Notes under the pieces: model-generated | Databases searched by the model: none | Seen by the model: the letters and a program-made list of their open reading frames with translations, nothing else | Told to the model about the DNA's origin: nothing | Shown: in pieces, positions 34,521 through 42,987 of the stretch | Layout: each line of letters starts with the position of its first letter | Position numbering within the stretch: position 1 is the stretch's first letter | Assembly: GCA_963839285.1 (NCBI GenBank) | Contig: CAWIUN010000021.1 | Coordinates: 62,001-126,000, forward strand | Source of the DNA: DASSSQ01 sp963839285 | Lineage (GTDB): Bacteria > Actinomycetota > Thermoleophilia > Gaiellales > Gaiellaceae | Length of the DNA: 64,000 bases | Direction of reading: 5' to 3' | Translations under genes and position numbers: made by a program

Positions 34521-36354
34521 ACCGCTCCGACTCGAGCAGGCTCCGCCAGACGGGGTCGGGGCCGTCGAGGCCGAGCTCGGCGAAGATCGCCGCCGCCTCG
34601 GGGCTCCACGCCTCCCGGCCGCGCCGGAACTCCGCCGCGAGGCGGTCGCGCAGCGCGGCGTAGCCGGGCGCCGAGGGGAAGACCCGTCGGACGACGAGCT
34701 GCGGGCTGACGGTGCCGTTCCAGCGGTTCTCCTGCAGGCGGAAGGCGACGTCCCAGCGGCCGGGCACGCGGAAGCGGTCGAGCTGGCCGCCGAGCCCGAA
34801 GGCGATCGCGCTGCCCGCGTCGGCGCCCCCGTCGCGGACGCGGAAGCGCAGGTGCCGGCCCTCGCCGACGGTGGCGAGCTCGCCGAGCTCGCAGCCGCCG
34901 AGCAGGAGGACGACGCCGGGGTTGCCGAGCCCGAACGGCGCCAGCCGCTGCAGCTCGGCGCAGAGGTCGAGCGACAGCGTCCGGCCCGGCACGACCGCGT
35001 CGACGGAGGTCACGGAGGCGAGCTCCTCGTCCTCGATCGTCGCGTCGGCGTGCGCCGCGAACGCGTCGGCGAACGCCTCGACGTGCTCCGGCAGGATCGA
35101 GAGCCCGGCGGCGGCGCGATGGCCGCCGTAGCGCTGCAGGTGCTCCGAGCAGGCGCCGAGCCCGGCGTGCAGGTCGAAGGAGGCGATCGAGCGGCCGGAG
35201 CCCTTCCAGGCGGGCTCGGCGCCGGCGATCAGGACGACGGGCCGGTGGTAGCGCTCGACGAGGCGCGAGGCGACGATCCCGATCACGCCCTCGTGCCAGT
35301 CGGCGCCCGCGACGACGTAGGCGCGGCGGCGGCGCGTCGCCTCGGGCCAGGACTCGATCTGCTCGACCGCCTCGCGCAGGATCCGCTCCTCGACCGACTG
35401 GCGGTCGCGGTTGACCTCCTCGAGCTCGCGCGCGAGCAGCGCGGCCTCGCGCGGGCTCTCGGTCAGGAGCAGGTGCAGGCCCGCCTCCGGCTTGCCGAGC
35501 CGGCCGGCGGCGTTGATGCGCGGGGCGAGCCGGAAGCCGATCGCGCCCTCGTCGACGGTCGCGGGGTCGACGCGGGCGGCCTCCATCAGCGCCCGCAGGC
35601 CGGGCTTCTGCGTCCGGGCGAGCCGCCGCAGGCCCGCGAGGGCGAGCGCGCGGTTCTCGTCGACGAGCGGGACGACGTCGGCCACGGTCGCGAGCGCGAC
35701 CAGGTCGAGGTGCTCCTCGAGGAACGGGTGCCCGCGCCCGAGCAGCGCCTCGGCGAGCTTCCAGACGACGCCGGTGCCGCAGAGGCCCGGGAACGGGTAG
35801 TCGCCCTTCAGGGTCGCGACGACGGGGCAGTCGGGGAGCTCGTCGCCCGGGCGGTGGTGGTCGGTGACGACGACCTCGAGGCCGAGGCCGCGGGCGAGCG
35901 CCACCTCCTCGACGGCGGTGATGCCGCAGTCGACGGTCAGGACGAGGCCGACGCCCTCCTCGGCGAGCCGCTCGATCGTCCGGCCGTTGAGGCCGTAGCC
36001 CTCCTCGAAGCGGCTCGGCAGGTGGCGGCGCGCGTCGACGCCGAGCTCGCGCAGGAGCAGGACCGCGAGCGCGGTCGCGCAGATGCCGTCGGCGTCGTAG
36101 TCGCCGTGGACGCAGATCGTCGTGCCGGCCGCGACCGCGGCGCGGATCGTCTCGACCGCGGCGGCCATGTCGCCGAGCAGGAGCGGGTCGTGGCCGGGGA
36201 GCGCGCCCTCGAGGAACGCGCGGGCCTCCGCCGGGTCGCGATGGCCGCGGCGGACGAGCACCGCCGCCGTCGTCTGCGAGATCCCGAGCGCCTCCGCGAG
36301 GACGGCCGCGTCCGCGGGGTCGCAGTGCTCGATCGTCCAGCCGCCGTCCACCAT
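34477..36354 (-). CDS. recJ: Single-stranded-DNA-specific exonuclease RecJ
   Basis: A 5'-3' single-strand exonuclease in RecF-type repair. The 625-residue protein has the DHH phosphoesterase motifs HGDYDADGICATALA, a catalytic DCGI, VTDHHRPGD, and the DHHA1 region with AGADWHEGVIGIVASRLVE and GGHRAAAGLS, followed by an OB-fold. The ATG at 36354 has TAACGT 9 bases upstream. Full-length and intact, which contrasts with the broken neighbours. Confidence 0.95.
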   Translation of the reverse strand: MVDGGWTIEHCDPADAAVLAEALGISQTTAAVLVRRGHRDPAEARAFLEGALPGHDPLLLGDMAAAVETIRAAVAAGTTICVHGDYDADGICATALAVLLLRELGVDARRHLPSRFEEGYGLNGRTIERLAEEGVGLVLTVDCGITAVEEVALARGLGLEVVVTDHHRPGDELPDCPVVATLKGDYPFPGLCGTGVVWKLAEALLGRGHPFLEEHLDLVALATVADVVPLVDENRALALAGLRRLARTQKPGLRALMEAARVDPATVDEGAIGFRLAPRINAAGRLGKPEAGLHLLLTESPREAALLARELEEVNRDRQSVEERILREAVEQIESWPEATRRRRAYVVAGADWHEGVIGIVASRLVERYHRPVVLIAGAEPAWKGSGRSIASFDLHAGLGACSEHLQRYGGHRAAAGLSILPEHVEAFADAFAAHADATIEDEELASVTSVDAVVPGRTLSLDLCAELQRLAPFGLGNPGVVLLLGGCELGELATVGEGRHLRFRVRDGGADAGSAIAFGLGGQLDRFRVPGRWDVAFRLQENRWNGTVSPQLVVRRVFPSAPGYAALRDRLAAEFRRGREAWSPEAAAIFAELGLDGPDPVWRSLLESERFRMLLAEPPLAAAA

Positions 36355-36464
36355 GGGCGATCCACGTTAGGTCCAGGGTCGGACGGCATCGCCCGGCGCA
36401 TGAGCCGCGGCCGCAGCGGGTAGAGGCCTTGCCCGTCGATGCCCGACCGCCCAGACTTCGACCC

Positions 36465-37409
36465 GTGCCACTTCGCATCCTCGGCTCGCTCGTCCTCGCC
36501 GCCGCGCTCGCGGCCGCGCAGGCTCCCGCCTCGAGGCAGTCGCCGGCGATCGCGCCCGGCGTCCGCGTCGGGCCGGTCGCGGTCGGCGGGCTCACCTCCG
36601 AGCCGGCCCGGGCCGCGGTCGGGGCCGCCTACGCGCGGCCGCTCGTCGTCGAGGCCGGGAACCGAAGCTGGACGGTCGACCCGGCCGCCTTCCGCGTCCG
36701 CGCCGTCGGTCGACCGGGCCGTCAGCGACGCGCTCGCCGCGCCCGCGGGCACGAAGGTCGACGTCGAGGTCGGCGTCTCGCACGCGGCCGTGCGGAGATT
36801 CGTCACGAAGCTGGCGCACTCCGTCGAACGCCGCCCCCGCGACGCGCGGCTCGTCGGCTTCGCCGGCAAGCCGCTGATCGCCGAGCGCGAGGCCGGGCGT
36901 CGCGGTGCGGGCGCAGGCCGCGGTCGCGGCCGTCGAGCGGGCGCTCACCGCCCCGGACGGCGAGCCGGTGTCGCTCCCGACGCGCGCGGTGCCGGCCGTC
37001 CGGACGCGCGCGCGCTTCGGGCCGGTCGTCGTCGTCGACCGCGCCGCGAACAGCCTCCGCCTCTACGCGGGCACGCGCCTCGTCCGCAGCTTCGGCGTCG
37101 CCACCGGCCGCTCGATCTACCCGACGCCGTCGGGGCTCTTCGAGGTCGTCGACATGCAGCGCGACCCGTGGTGGTACCCGCCGGACTCGCCGTGGGCCCG
37201 TGGCGAGAAGCCGGTGCCGCCCGGCCCCGGGCAACCCGCTCGGGACGCGCTGGATGGGCATCTCGGCGCCGGGCGTCGGCATGCACGGGACACCCGACGA
37301 CGCCTCGATCGGCTACTCGGCCTCGCACGGCTGCATCCGCATGCACATCCCGGACGCGGAGTGGCTCTTCGCGCACGTCCGGATCGGGACGCCGGTGCTG
37401 ATCCGCTAG
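36465..37409 (+). CDS. L,D-transpeptidase (YkuD) with VanW-like peptidoglycan-binding domain, three frame breaks
   Basis: About 315 residues. A signal-like start (LRILGSLVLAAALAAAQ) precedes a PG_binding_4-type repeat (APGVRVGPVAVGGLTSEPA). The C-terminal YkuD domain has VVVVDRAANSLRLYAG, SFGVATGRS and the catalytic site SASHGCIRM. The frame breaks near 36712, 36893 and 37228; each segment continues the expected protein. It makes 3-3 cross-links in peptidoglycan. The breaks are probably sequencing errors. The stop overlaps the convergent globin gene by 4 bases. Confidence 0.85.
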   Translation: MPLRILGSLVLAAALAAAQAPASRQSPAIAPGVRVGPVAVGGLTSEPARAAVGAAYARPLVVEAGNRSWTVDPAAFRVRAVGRPGRQRRARRARGHEGRRRGRRLARGRAEIRHEAGALRRTPPPRRAARRLRRQAADRRARGRASRCGRRPRSRPSSGRSPPRTASRCRSRRARCRPSGRARASGRSSSSTAPRTASASTRARASSAASASPPAARSTRRRRGSSRSSTCSATRGGTRRTRRGPVARSRCRPAPGNPLGTRWMGISAPGVGMHGTPDDASIGYSASHGCIRMHIPDAEWLFAHVRIGTPVLIR

Positions 37410-37876
37410 AGCCGCTGAGGCTCGAGGCCGTCGAGGCCCCAGCGCGGCACGGCGAGCCCCGCCGGCACGACGGCGTCGACGGGGCCGTACGCGAGCACGT
37501 TGTCGACCGCCCAGCGCATGTACGCGCGGAGCGCCGCCCGGAGCTCGGGATCGTCCGGGAGCCCCGCGTCGTCGATCGCCGCGACGAAGCAGTCGAGGAA
37601 CCGCTCGCCGAGATCGCCCATGTCGCCGTTCCCCGCGTGCAGGCGGAGGACGCCCGACTCGTCGCCGCAGCTCTGCGAGTACGCGGGCGGGCCGCCCAGC
37701 ACCTCGGCCCAGTAGGCGGCGAGGCGCTCGACGTGCCGGGGGTGCTGGCCCTCGTGCGAGAAGGGGTGGTTGAGCTCGGGATCCGCGAGGCAGCGCGCGT
37801 GGTGGGCCCGCGCGAGGGCGAGGAAGGCCTCGTCGCCGCCGGCGCGCTCGTAGAGGGTCGGCCGCGCGGCGCTCAT
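37406..37876 (-). CDS. Group II truncated haemoglobin (trHbO-like)
   Basis: A 156-residue globin. It starts TLYERAGGDEAFLAL. The E-helix region has HPFSHEGQHPRHVERLAAYW and a conserved GGPPAYS, and the proximal His lies in LRLHAGNGDMG, followed by the G- and H-helix region. This order is typical of 2-on-2 globins of group II, which bind O2 or handle NO and peroxide. Its start overlaps the end of the upstream 94-residue membrane protein by 4 bases (ATGA), so the two are coupled. Confidence 0.85.
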   Translation of the reverse strand: MSAARPTLYERAGGDEAFLALARAHHARCLADPELNHPFSHEGQHPRHVERLAAYWAEVLGGPPAYSQSCGDESGVLRLHAGNGDMGDLGERFLDCFVAAIDDAGLPDDPELRAALRAYMRWAVDNVLAYGPVDAVVPAGLAVPRWGLDGLEPQRL

Positions 37877-38157
37877 CCCTCGCGCGGCAGCTCGACCCCG
37901 AGCAGCGAGAGCCCGGCGATCACGACGCAGGCGACGCCGAACCAGACCCAGAACCGCCGCGGGTTGCGCAGCTCGCGGGCGCTCTCGATCGCGGCGCGCA
38001 CGAGCAGGAGCGCCGTCATCGCGACCACCCCCGCGCCGGCGACGATCACCGGGCTGAGCACGAACGCCCGCTCGAGCGGCAGCGAGTAGAACCAGGCGAC
38101 GAGGAAGGCGAGGCCGACGGAGACGGCCGCTGCGGCCGCGGCGAGACGGACGTTCAC
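37873..38157 (-). CDS. Small membrane protein of unknown function
   Basis: A 94-residue protein with three hydrophobic segments (about 4-26, 33-53 and 70-88) and a basic loop ESARELRNPRRFW between the last two. No family was recognised. TACACT ends 6 bases before its GTG, suggesting a leaderless transcript that also includes the globin gene, whose start overlaps its stop by 4 bases. It could be a membrane partner of the globin. Confidence 0.7.
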   Translation of the reverse strand: MNVRLAAAAAAVSVGLAFLVAWFYSLPLERAFVLSPVIVAGAGVVAMTALLLVRAAIESARELRNPRRFWVWFGVACVVIAGLSLLGVELPREG

Positions 38158-38207
38158 GCCGCCAGTGTAGAGCCCGCGCGCCGGGGCCGGGGCTATCCTG
38201 CGGGACA

Positions 38208-38663
38208 GTGCCGGAGCCGAACTACACCTCGGGCGACGACTACGTCGTCGAGTTCCTGGGCTACCGCTTCTCGTTCAACGAGGACGACTTCGAGCAGCGC
38301 GTGATCGCCGCGGCGGTCAAGCTCGGCCTGCTCGAGGCGAACGAGCTCGACGAGGACGAGACCGCCGACCTGGTCGAGCTGGCCGCGGTCGGCGCGATCG
38401 AGCAGCCGCGCAGCGCGCTCGGCGCCTACCTCGTCCGGCACTGGGAGCGGATCGCGCTCGTCGACGGCGAGTCGCTCGTCTACTGGCTCCGGAAGCTGAT
38501 CTTCCGCGGCGCCTGGCTCGACCACCGCGTCAAGGAGGGGCTGCTCGAGGTGGTCTGGGACGAGCAGGCCGCCGAGTTCGCCTACCGCGACCCGAACGGC
38601 GGCCGGGCGCTGCTCGAGCTCGCCCCGACCCCGAGTTGGCACGACCTGCAGTTCCGCCGCTAG
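38208..38663 (+). CDS. Uncharacterised protein, acidic, 151 residues
   Basis: Starts at GTG 38208, 8 bases after TATCCT. It begins PEPNYTSGDDYVVEFLGYRF, followed by acidic helices (LLEANELDEDETADLVELA) and a Trp-rich C-terminal half (RHWERIALVDGESLVYWLRK, FRGAWLDHRVKEG). No domain was recognised, but the codon pattern and clear promoter make it a convincing gene. The start of the membrane-protein gene overlaps its end by 28 bases. Confidence 0.7.
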   Translation: MPEPNYTSGDDYVVEFLGYRFSFNEDDFEQRVIAAAVKLGLLEANELDEDETADLVELAAVGAIEQPRSALGAYLVRHWERIALVDGESLVYWLRKLIFRGAWLDHRVKEGLLEVVWDEQAAEFAYRDPNGGRALLELAPTPSWHDLQFRR

Positions 38664-39589
38664 CGGCCGCCGGCGCGGGCGCGGCCTTCGTCGCCGCCCT
38701 GCTCGCGGTCGACACCCGGGCGAGCCCGGCCGAGCAGCTCGGGCTCGGGGCGCTGACCTGGCTCGTGCTGGCCGGGGCGCTGTGGCTGCTCGCGCCGCTG
38801 CGACGGGCGCAGGTGGTCGGCGTCGTCGCCTTCGCGACGGTCGGCGAGGTGACCGGCTCGCTCGTCTGGGGCGTCTACCGCTACCGGCTCGAGAACCTGC
38901 CGCTCTTCATCCCGCCCGCGCACGGGCTCGTCTACCTGACGGGGCTCGCGCTCGCGGTCGCCCTGGCGCGGCACGCCCGGGCGCTCGTGCTGACGGCTGC
39001 CGTGATCGCGGCCGCCTGGGCGCTGCTCGGGCTGACGGTGCTGCCGCAGCGCGACGTCGCGGGCGCGATCGGGGTGCCGCTCCTGCTCGCGTTCCTCTGG
39101 CGCTCGCGCTTCCGGGCGGTCTACGCCGGCGTCTTCCTCGTCGTCGCCGCGCTCGAGCTCTACGGGACGGCGATCGGCGTCTGGCGCTGGGCGCCGGCGC
39201 TGCCGGGGCTCGGGATCCCGGACGGCAACCCACCGTCGGGCGTCGCCTCCGGCTACGTCTGGTTCGACGTGATGGCGCTGCTCGTCGCGCCGTACCTTCT
39301 GCGAGCGGCTTGCGCGGCTCGTCGCGGCTTGGCTCGCGCATCGACCGAGACGGCGATCGCGTCCACGGAGCCGGCGGGAGCGCTCGGAGACACACCGGGA
39401 GCGCTACAGGACGCCGCAGGATCCAAGCACGATGTACGCGATGAACGCGATCGTGATGAGGCCGCCCACACCTCTGATCCTGCTGTCCCAGCGCTCGCGG
39501 TTCGCGCGGCAGTCGGGGCACAGGTTGACGCGCTGCCTGCGGCTGTAGACGCGGACGCCGCGGCCGCCGTAGCCGGTCGACCAGCGTGA
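38636..39589 (+). CDS. Polytopic membrane protein with an unusual C-terminal tail
   Basis: About 225 residues with seven or so hydrophobic helices, including EVTGSLVWGVYRYRLENLPL and PPAHGLVYLTGLALAVALA, in a family of unknown function; the last matches are GVASGYVWFDVMALLVAPYL. After about residue 223 the frame continues for about 95 polar residues that lie antisense to a zinc-ribbon gene. The natural 3' end appears instead at 39763-39912, so the tail was probably acquired by rearrangement. TTG start 38636 is uncertain. Confidence 0.6.
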   Translation: MARPAVPPLAAAGAGAAFVAALLAVDTRASPAEQLGLGALTWLVLAGALWLLAPLRRAQVVGVVAFATVGEVTGSLVWGVYRYRLENLPLFIPPAHGLVYLTGLALAVALARHARALVLTAAVIAAAWALLGLTVLPQRDVAGAIGVPLLLAFLWRSRFRAVYAGVFLVVAALELYGTAIGVWRWAPALPGLGIPDGNPPSGVASGYVWFDVMALLVAPYLLRAACAARRGLARASTETAIASTEPAGALGDTPGALQDAAGSKHDVRDERDRDEAAHTSDPAVPALAVRAAVGAQVDALPAAVDADAAAAVAGRPA

Positions 39590-39607
39590 TACCTGGTAGG
39601 GAGTCAC
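39404..39607 (-). CDS. Small zinc-ribbon/TM protein, 5' end uncertain
   Basis: The 67-residue frame has NLCPDCRANRERWDSRIRG, then one hydrophobic helix (GLITIAFIAYIVLG). Reading further upstream in the same frame gives CCDCGQPIPGEGVTPYQVSRW, so the true protein probably starts before 39607 and has both cysteine pairs of a zinc ribbon, but no good start codon is seen. It lies inside a segment flanked by two related copies of a membrane-protein gene end. The function is unknown. Confidence 0.45.
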   Translation of the reverse strand: MTPYQVSRWSTGYGGRGVRVYSRRQRVNLCPDCRANRERWDSRIRGVGGLITIAFIAYIVLGSCGVL

Positions 39608-39762
39608 GCCTTCGCCCGGGATCGGCTGGCCGCAGTCGCAACACCGATCCGTACTGCGAATGCGCCATCCACTCCGATCATGTGCGCAGCCGCGCCGACG
39701 AGGCGCGCGCCAGCCGAAAGTCGACGGTCGGCCGGCGACCCGCGCCCGTTGTCGGATCAGCT

Positions 39763-39912
39763 TCCGGACGAGATCCGCCGTCCGGCGTCGCCTCGGGCTA
39801 CGTCTGGTTCGACGTGATGGCGCTGCTCGTCGCGCCCTATCTGCTCGCCGCGGCGGGCCAGGTCCACAGGCTCGCGTCCTCGGCGTCCCGCTCGGCGCCG
39901 CAGGAGGCGTAG
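39763..39912 (+). pseudogene. Detached 3' fragment of a homologue of the polytopic membrane protein
   Basis: In one frame it reads PPSGVASGYVWFDVMALLVA, then PYLLAAAGQVHRL and a stop at 39910, closely matching 39226-39310 of the upstream membrane-protein gene with several base differences. It has no start or 5' part. The 3' end overlaps the convergent GNAT gene. It looks like what is left after recombination placed a roughly 470-base segment between two related copies. Confidence 0.55.
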
Positions 39913-40267
39913 AGCGCGTTCGCCGGGCCGTTCGAGACCTCGGTCAGCACCCACGTCTCGAACGCTCCCTGCTCGTCGGCGAAGGCGAGCGCCGCCTCGA
40001 CGAGCATGCCGCCCGTGCCCGCGCCGCCGGAACCGCTCCGCGACGTCGACCTCGTAGAGGAGCAGCGTCGTGCCGCCGCCGAGGTGCGGCAGCAGGTGCG
40101 CGTAGGCGAAGCCGGCGAGCTCGTCGCCCTCGAACGCCGCGAGGACGGCGAGGCGGGGATCGGCGAGCAGCTCCGCCGCCCGAGCCGGCTCCGGCGCGCG
40201 CCTCCTTGTGACGATTCGTCACAAGGACGAGCAGCCGCTCGTCCCCGGGCCCGAGCCGGCGGATCAC
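39837..40267 (-). CDS. GNAT-family N-acetyltransferase, two frame breaks
   Basis: About 143 residues. It starts at GTG 40267 (IRRLGPGDERLLVLV), overlapping the upstream stop (GTGA). The frame breaks near 40195, continues AELLADPRLAVLAAFEGDEL, then YEVDVAERFRRRGHG at the acetyl-CoA site. It breaks again near 40022 and ends MLVEAALAFADEQG, VLTEVSNGPANALYA. The fold and length match aminoglycoside-type GNAT proteins. A copy of the GTGAC-N5-GTCAC palindrome lies inside its 5' part and encodes VTNRHKE. The substrate is unknown. Confidence 0.75.
40208..40222. repeat. GTGAC-N5-GTCAC palindrome inside the GNAT gene
   Basis: GTGACGATTCGTCAC, with arms extending to CCTTGTGAC and GTCACAAGG, the longest and most symmetrical of the five copies in the window. 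It sits in the coding region, where it adds VTNRHKE just after the first 15 residues, a position that varies between GNAT proteins. Confidence 0.65.
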
Positions 40268-40554
40268 GTCGCGAAGCCGAGCGGATGCTCGTCGCTTCTC
40301 GGCCGCAGCGTGATCCGGGCGAAGGCGCCGAGCGGGACGATCAGCTCGACGTCCTCCTCCCCGTGCGGTACGAGCGTGACGAAGCCGAAGCCGGGCTCGG
40401 GCTCGATCGTCGCGACGGCGTGGGCCGAGCCGTCGCGCAGCTCGATCTCGACGACGGCCGCCCCGTGCTCCTCCGCGAAGGCCTCGATCCGGTTGCGCAG
40501 CCGGCGGACGAACTCCTCCGGCGCTCCGACTCCCGGCACCCAGAGCTCGGACAT
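40264..40554 (-). CDS. Uncharacterised protein downstream of ruvB
   Basis: A 96-residue alpha/beta protein (VRRLRNRIEAFAEEHGAAVV, AVATIEPEPGFGFVTLVPHG, VPLGAFARITLRP). Its ATG directly follows the ruvB stop, and its own TGA overlaps the GNAT start, so it belongs to the ruvCAB transcript. No domain was recognised. Codon use is normal for the genome. Confidence 0.7.
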   Translation of the reverse strand: MSELWVPGVGAPEEFVRRLRNRIEAFAEEHGAAVVEIELRDGSAHAVATIEPEPGFGFVTLVPHGEEDVELIVPLGAFARITLRPRSDEHPLGFAT

Positions 40555-41568
40555 CTAGAAGAGCGAGCGCTCGGGCTCGGGCGCCGGCGCCGCGCCGAGG
40601 TGGCCGCGGCCGAGCGCGGTCACGATCCGGCCGCGCGGCGTCCGCTGGATGAAGCCGAGCTGGAGCAGGTAGGGCTCGTAGACGTCCTCGATCGTCTCGG
40701 GCTCCTCGCCCAGCGCGACCGCCAGGGTCGAGAGGCCGACCGGGCCGCCCTCGAACTTCTCCGTGATCGCGTGCAGGAGCTCGCGGTCGATCCGCTCGAG
40801 CCCGAGCGCGTCGACCTCGTGCAGCGCGAGCGCCTCCTCGGCCACGGCGGCCGTGATCTCCCCGGAGTGCCGCACCTGGGCGACGTCGCGGACGCGGCGG
40901 AGGATCCGGTTGGCGATCCGCGGCGTCCCCCGCGCGCGACGCGCGATCTCGGCGGCGGGCTCGTCCTCGATCGCGACGCCGAGGATCTCGGCCGAGCGCC
41001 GCACGATCCGCGCCAGGTCGTCGGCCTCGTAGTACTCGAGCCGGAAGGTCATCCCGAAGCGGTCGCGCAGCGGCGTCGTCAGCAGGCCGCTGCGGGTCGT
41101 GGCGCCGACGAGCGTGAACGGCGGCAGGTCGAGCGTCAGCGTCCGCGCCGCCGCGCCCTGGCCCATGACGATGTCGATCCGGAAGTCCTCGAGCGCCGGG
41201 TAGAGGATCTCCTCGGCGCTGCGCGAGAGCCGGTGGATCTCGTCGACGAAGAGGACGTCGTGCGGCTCGAGCGAGGTCAGGATCGCGGCGATGTCCTTCT
41301 TCTCGAGCGCGGGCCCGGCGACCGTGCGGATCCCGGAGCCGAGCTCCTGGCTGAGGATGTGCGCGAGCGAGGTCTTGCCGAGGCCGGGCGGACCGGCGAA
41401 GAGGACGTGGTCGAGCGCCTCGCCGCGTGCCTTCGCGGCGTCGAGCGCGATCCCGAGCTGCTCCTTGACGCGCGGCTGGCCGACGAAGTCGTCGAGCCGC
41501 CGCGGCCGCAGCGTCTGCTCGACCGCGTCGTCGTCGTCGCGGAGCGCCGGCGCGAGGAACTGGCTCAC
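40555..41568 (-). CDS. ruvB: Holliday junction branch migration helicase RuvB
   Basis: The AAA+ motor that drives branch migration with RuvA. The 337-residue protein has [20 protein letters not shown], Walker [10 protein letters not shown], Walker [10 protein letters not shown], the sensor region [18 protein letters not shown] and the C-terminal winged helix ([14 protein letters not shown] region and [10 protein letters not shown]). GTG 41568 overlaps the ruvA TGA. Full length and intact. Confidence 0.97.
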   Translation of the reverse strand: MSQFLAPALRDDDDAVEQTLRPRRLDDFVGQPRVKEQLGIALDAAKARGEALDHVLFAGPPGLGKTSLAHILSQELGSGIRTVAGPALEKKDIAAILTSLEPHDVLFVDEIHRLSRSAEEILYPALEDFRIDIVMGQGAAARTLTLDLPPFTLVGATTRSGLLTTPLRDRFGMTFRLEYYEADDLARIVRRSAEILGVAIEDEPAAEIARRARGTPRIANRILRRVRDVAQVRHSGEITAAVAEEALALHEVDALGLERIDRELLHAITEKFEGGPVGLSTLAVALGEEPETIEDVYEPYLLQLGFIQRTPRGRIVTALGRGHLGAAPAPEPERSLF

Positions 41569-42113
41569 GCGGCCCTCCGCAGCGCGGCGCGGATCTGCTC
41601 CTCGACCGGCAGCTCGGGGTCGACGCCGCGCAGCGCGGCCTCCGCGTCGAGCAGCGAGTAGCCCAGCTCGACGAGCGCGTCGCGCGCCGAGAGCTCCTCT
41701 CTGGCCGCCGGCGCGGCAGCCCCGGCGGCAAGCTTCTCGCGCAGCTCGAGGACGACGCGCTGCGCGGTCTTCTTGCCGATGCCGGGGATCGCCTCGAACC
41801 GCTTCGTGTCCTCGAGCGCGATCGCGCGGCGCAGGTCGGCCGGCGTCGAGCCGGAGACGATCGCGAGCGCGACCTTCGGGCCGACGCCGTTGACCGAGAG
41901 CAGGTGGACGAAGAGGTCGCGCTCCTCGGCGGTCGCGAAGCCGTACAGCTGCAGCGCGTCCTCGCGGACGTGCAGGTAGGTCTCGACCGTCAGCTCCTCG
42001 CCGAGCCGCAGCACCGAGGGCGTCGCGTGGACGAGGTAGCCGACGCCGCCGACGTCGATCACGGCCGCGCCGTCCTGCAGCGCGACGCGCCTGCCGGTCA
42101 GCCGCGAGATCAC
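41565..42113 (-). CDS. ruvA: Holliday junction DNA-binding protein RuvA
   Basis: Binds four-way junctions and loads RuvB. The 182-residue protein has the N-terminal OB-fold ([24 protein letters not shown]), two helix-hairpin-helix motifs ([18 protein letters not shown] and [19 protein letters not shown]), and the C-terminal UBA-like domain III. GTG 42113 overlaps the ruvC TGA, and its own TGA overlaps the ruvB GTG. Confidence 0.96.
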   Translation of the reverse strand: MISRLTGRRVALQDGAAVIDVGGVGYLVHATPSVLRLGEELTVETYLHVREDALQLYGFATAEERDLFVHLLSVNGVGPKVALAIVSGSTPADLRRAIALEDTKRFEAIPGIGKKTAQRVVLELREKLAAGAAAPAAREELSARDALVELGYSLLDAEAALRGVDPELPVEEQIRAALRRAA

Positions 42114-42632
42114 GAGGCCACCTCCGCCTCCGGCTCCGGTGCGGACGAGGCCCTCCGCAGGAGCGGCGAGGAGAGCGCGTGGCAGATCGCGACCGCGAGC
42201 GCGTCCGCCGCGTGGTTCGGCTGCGGCACCTCGGCGAGCCCGAGGATCGCCTTGACCATCTTCTGCACCTGCTGCTTCTCGGCGCGGCCGTAGCCGCAGA
42301 CGCTCTGCTTGACGGTCGCGGGCGCGTACTCGGAGCAGGCGCACGCCGGCGTTCGCGCCGGCGACGAGCACGGCCCCGCGGGCCTGCCCGACGGAGAGCG
42401 CGATGCGGGCGTCGGCGCCGACGAACGACTCCTCGAGCACGAGCGCGTCCGGCGCGTGCTCTGCGATCAGCCCGCTGACGCCGTCGTAGATCTGCTTCAG
42501 CCGCTGCGCGGGCCGCTCGCGCGGGGACGTCTTCCACCAGCCGTGGACGACCGCCTGCAGGCGCCCGCCGCTCTCGTGGACGATCCCGTATCCGCACGCG
42601 GCCGTTCCCGGGTCGATGCCGAGGACTCTCAC
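42110..42632 (-). CDS. ruvC: Holliday junction resolvase RuvC, frame break
   Basis: Endonuclease that resolves Holliday junctions. The start [14 protein letters not shown] carries the first catalytic Asp, and [20 protein letters not shown] the catalytic Glu. The frame breaks near 42343; the other frame continues [20 protein letters not shown], then [14 protein letters not shown] with the last acidic residues and a TGA at 42110. About 173 residues. TAACCT ends 6 bases before the GTG start. The break in such a conserved gene is probably a sequencing error. Confidence 0.92.
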
Positions 42633-42687
42633 GCCAAGAGGTTAGGCGCGGCCCCGGACGACTCCTGCCCGGGATTCACCGGGCGCG

Positions 42688-42927
42688 TGGCGGAGAACGC
42701 CGGCGCCGGCGCAGTCGGGCGCTACGAGGACGGCGAGCTCGACGTCCCCGCCGGCCGCGGGTCAACTTCGCCCCGGCGCGGCGAACACCGGCTCGGAGGG
42801 GGCGCTCGGCTCCCTCGCTGCCGTCGCCGAGACCGGCGCGAAGACGGTGCTCAGCGGCCGGCGTGAGCCCTGGCCCGACGGCGCGGAGGCGATCGCCGAG
42901 GCCGCGCGCCCCCGGGGGATCACCTGA
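42688..42927 (+). pseudogene. Fragment of a metallo-beta-lactamase-fold hydrolase gene
   Basis: The 355-base gap 42633-42987 holds no intact gene. Between 42781 and the TGA at 42925 one frame reads SEGALGSLAAVAETGAKTVL, then SGRREPWPDGAEAIAEAAR, which matches the C-terminal part of MBL-fold hydrolases, where a GHGEPW motif is usual (here GRREPW). The part before it is in another frame (GRVAENAGAGAVGRYEDGEL). The metal-binding N-terminal half is missing, so it is a decayed remnant. Confidence 0.5.
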
Positions 42928-42987
42928 ACGGGTGGCGTTCGACCGTGCCGGCGTCGCCGCCCGGACGGCGATCGTGCCGGATTCGTG

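Noticed and set aside
42929..42975. GTGTCAACTCAC at the yebC 3' side as another copy of the palindrome
   Set aside because: The arms do not match GTGAC/GTCAC and the spacing is different.
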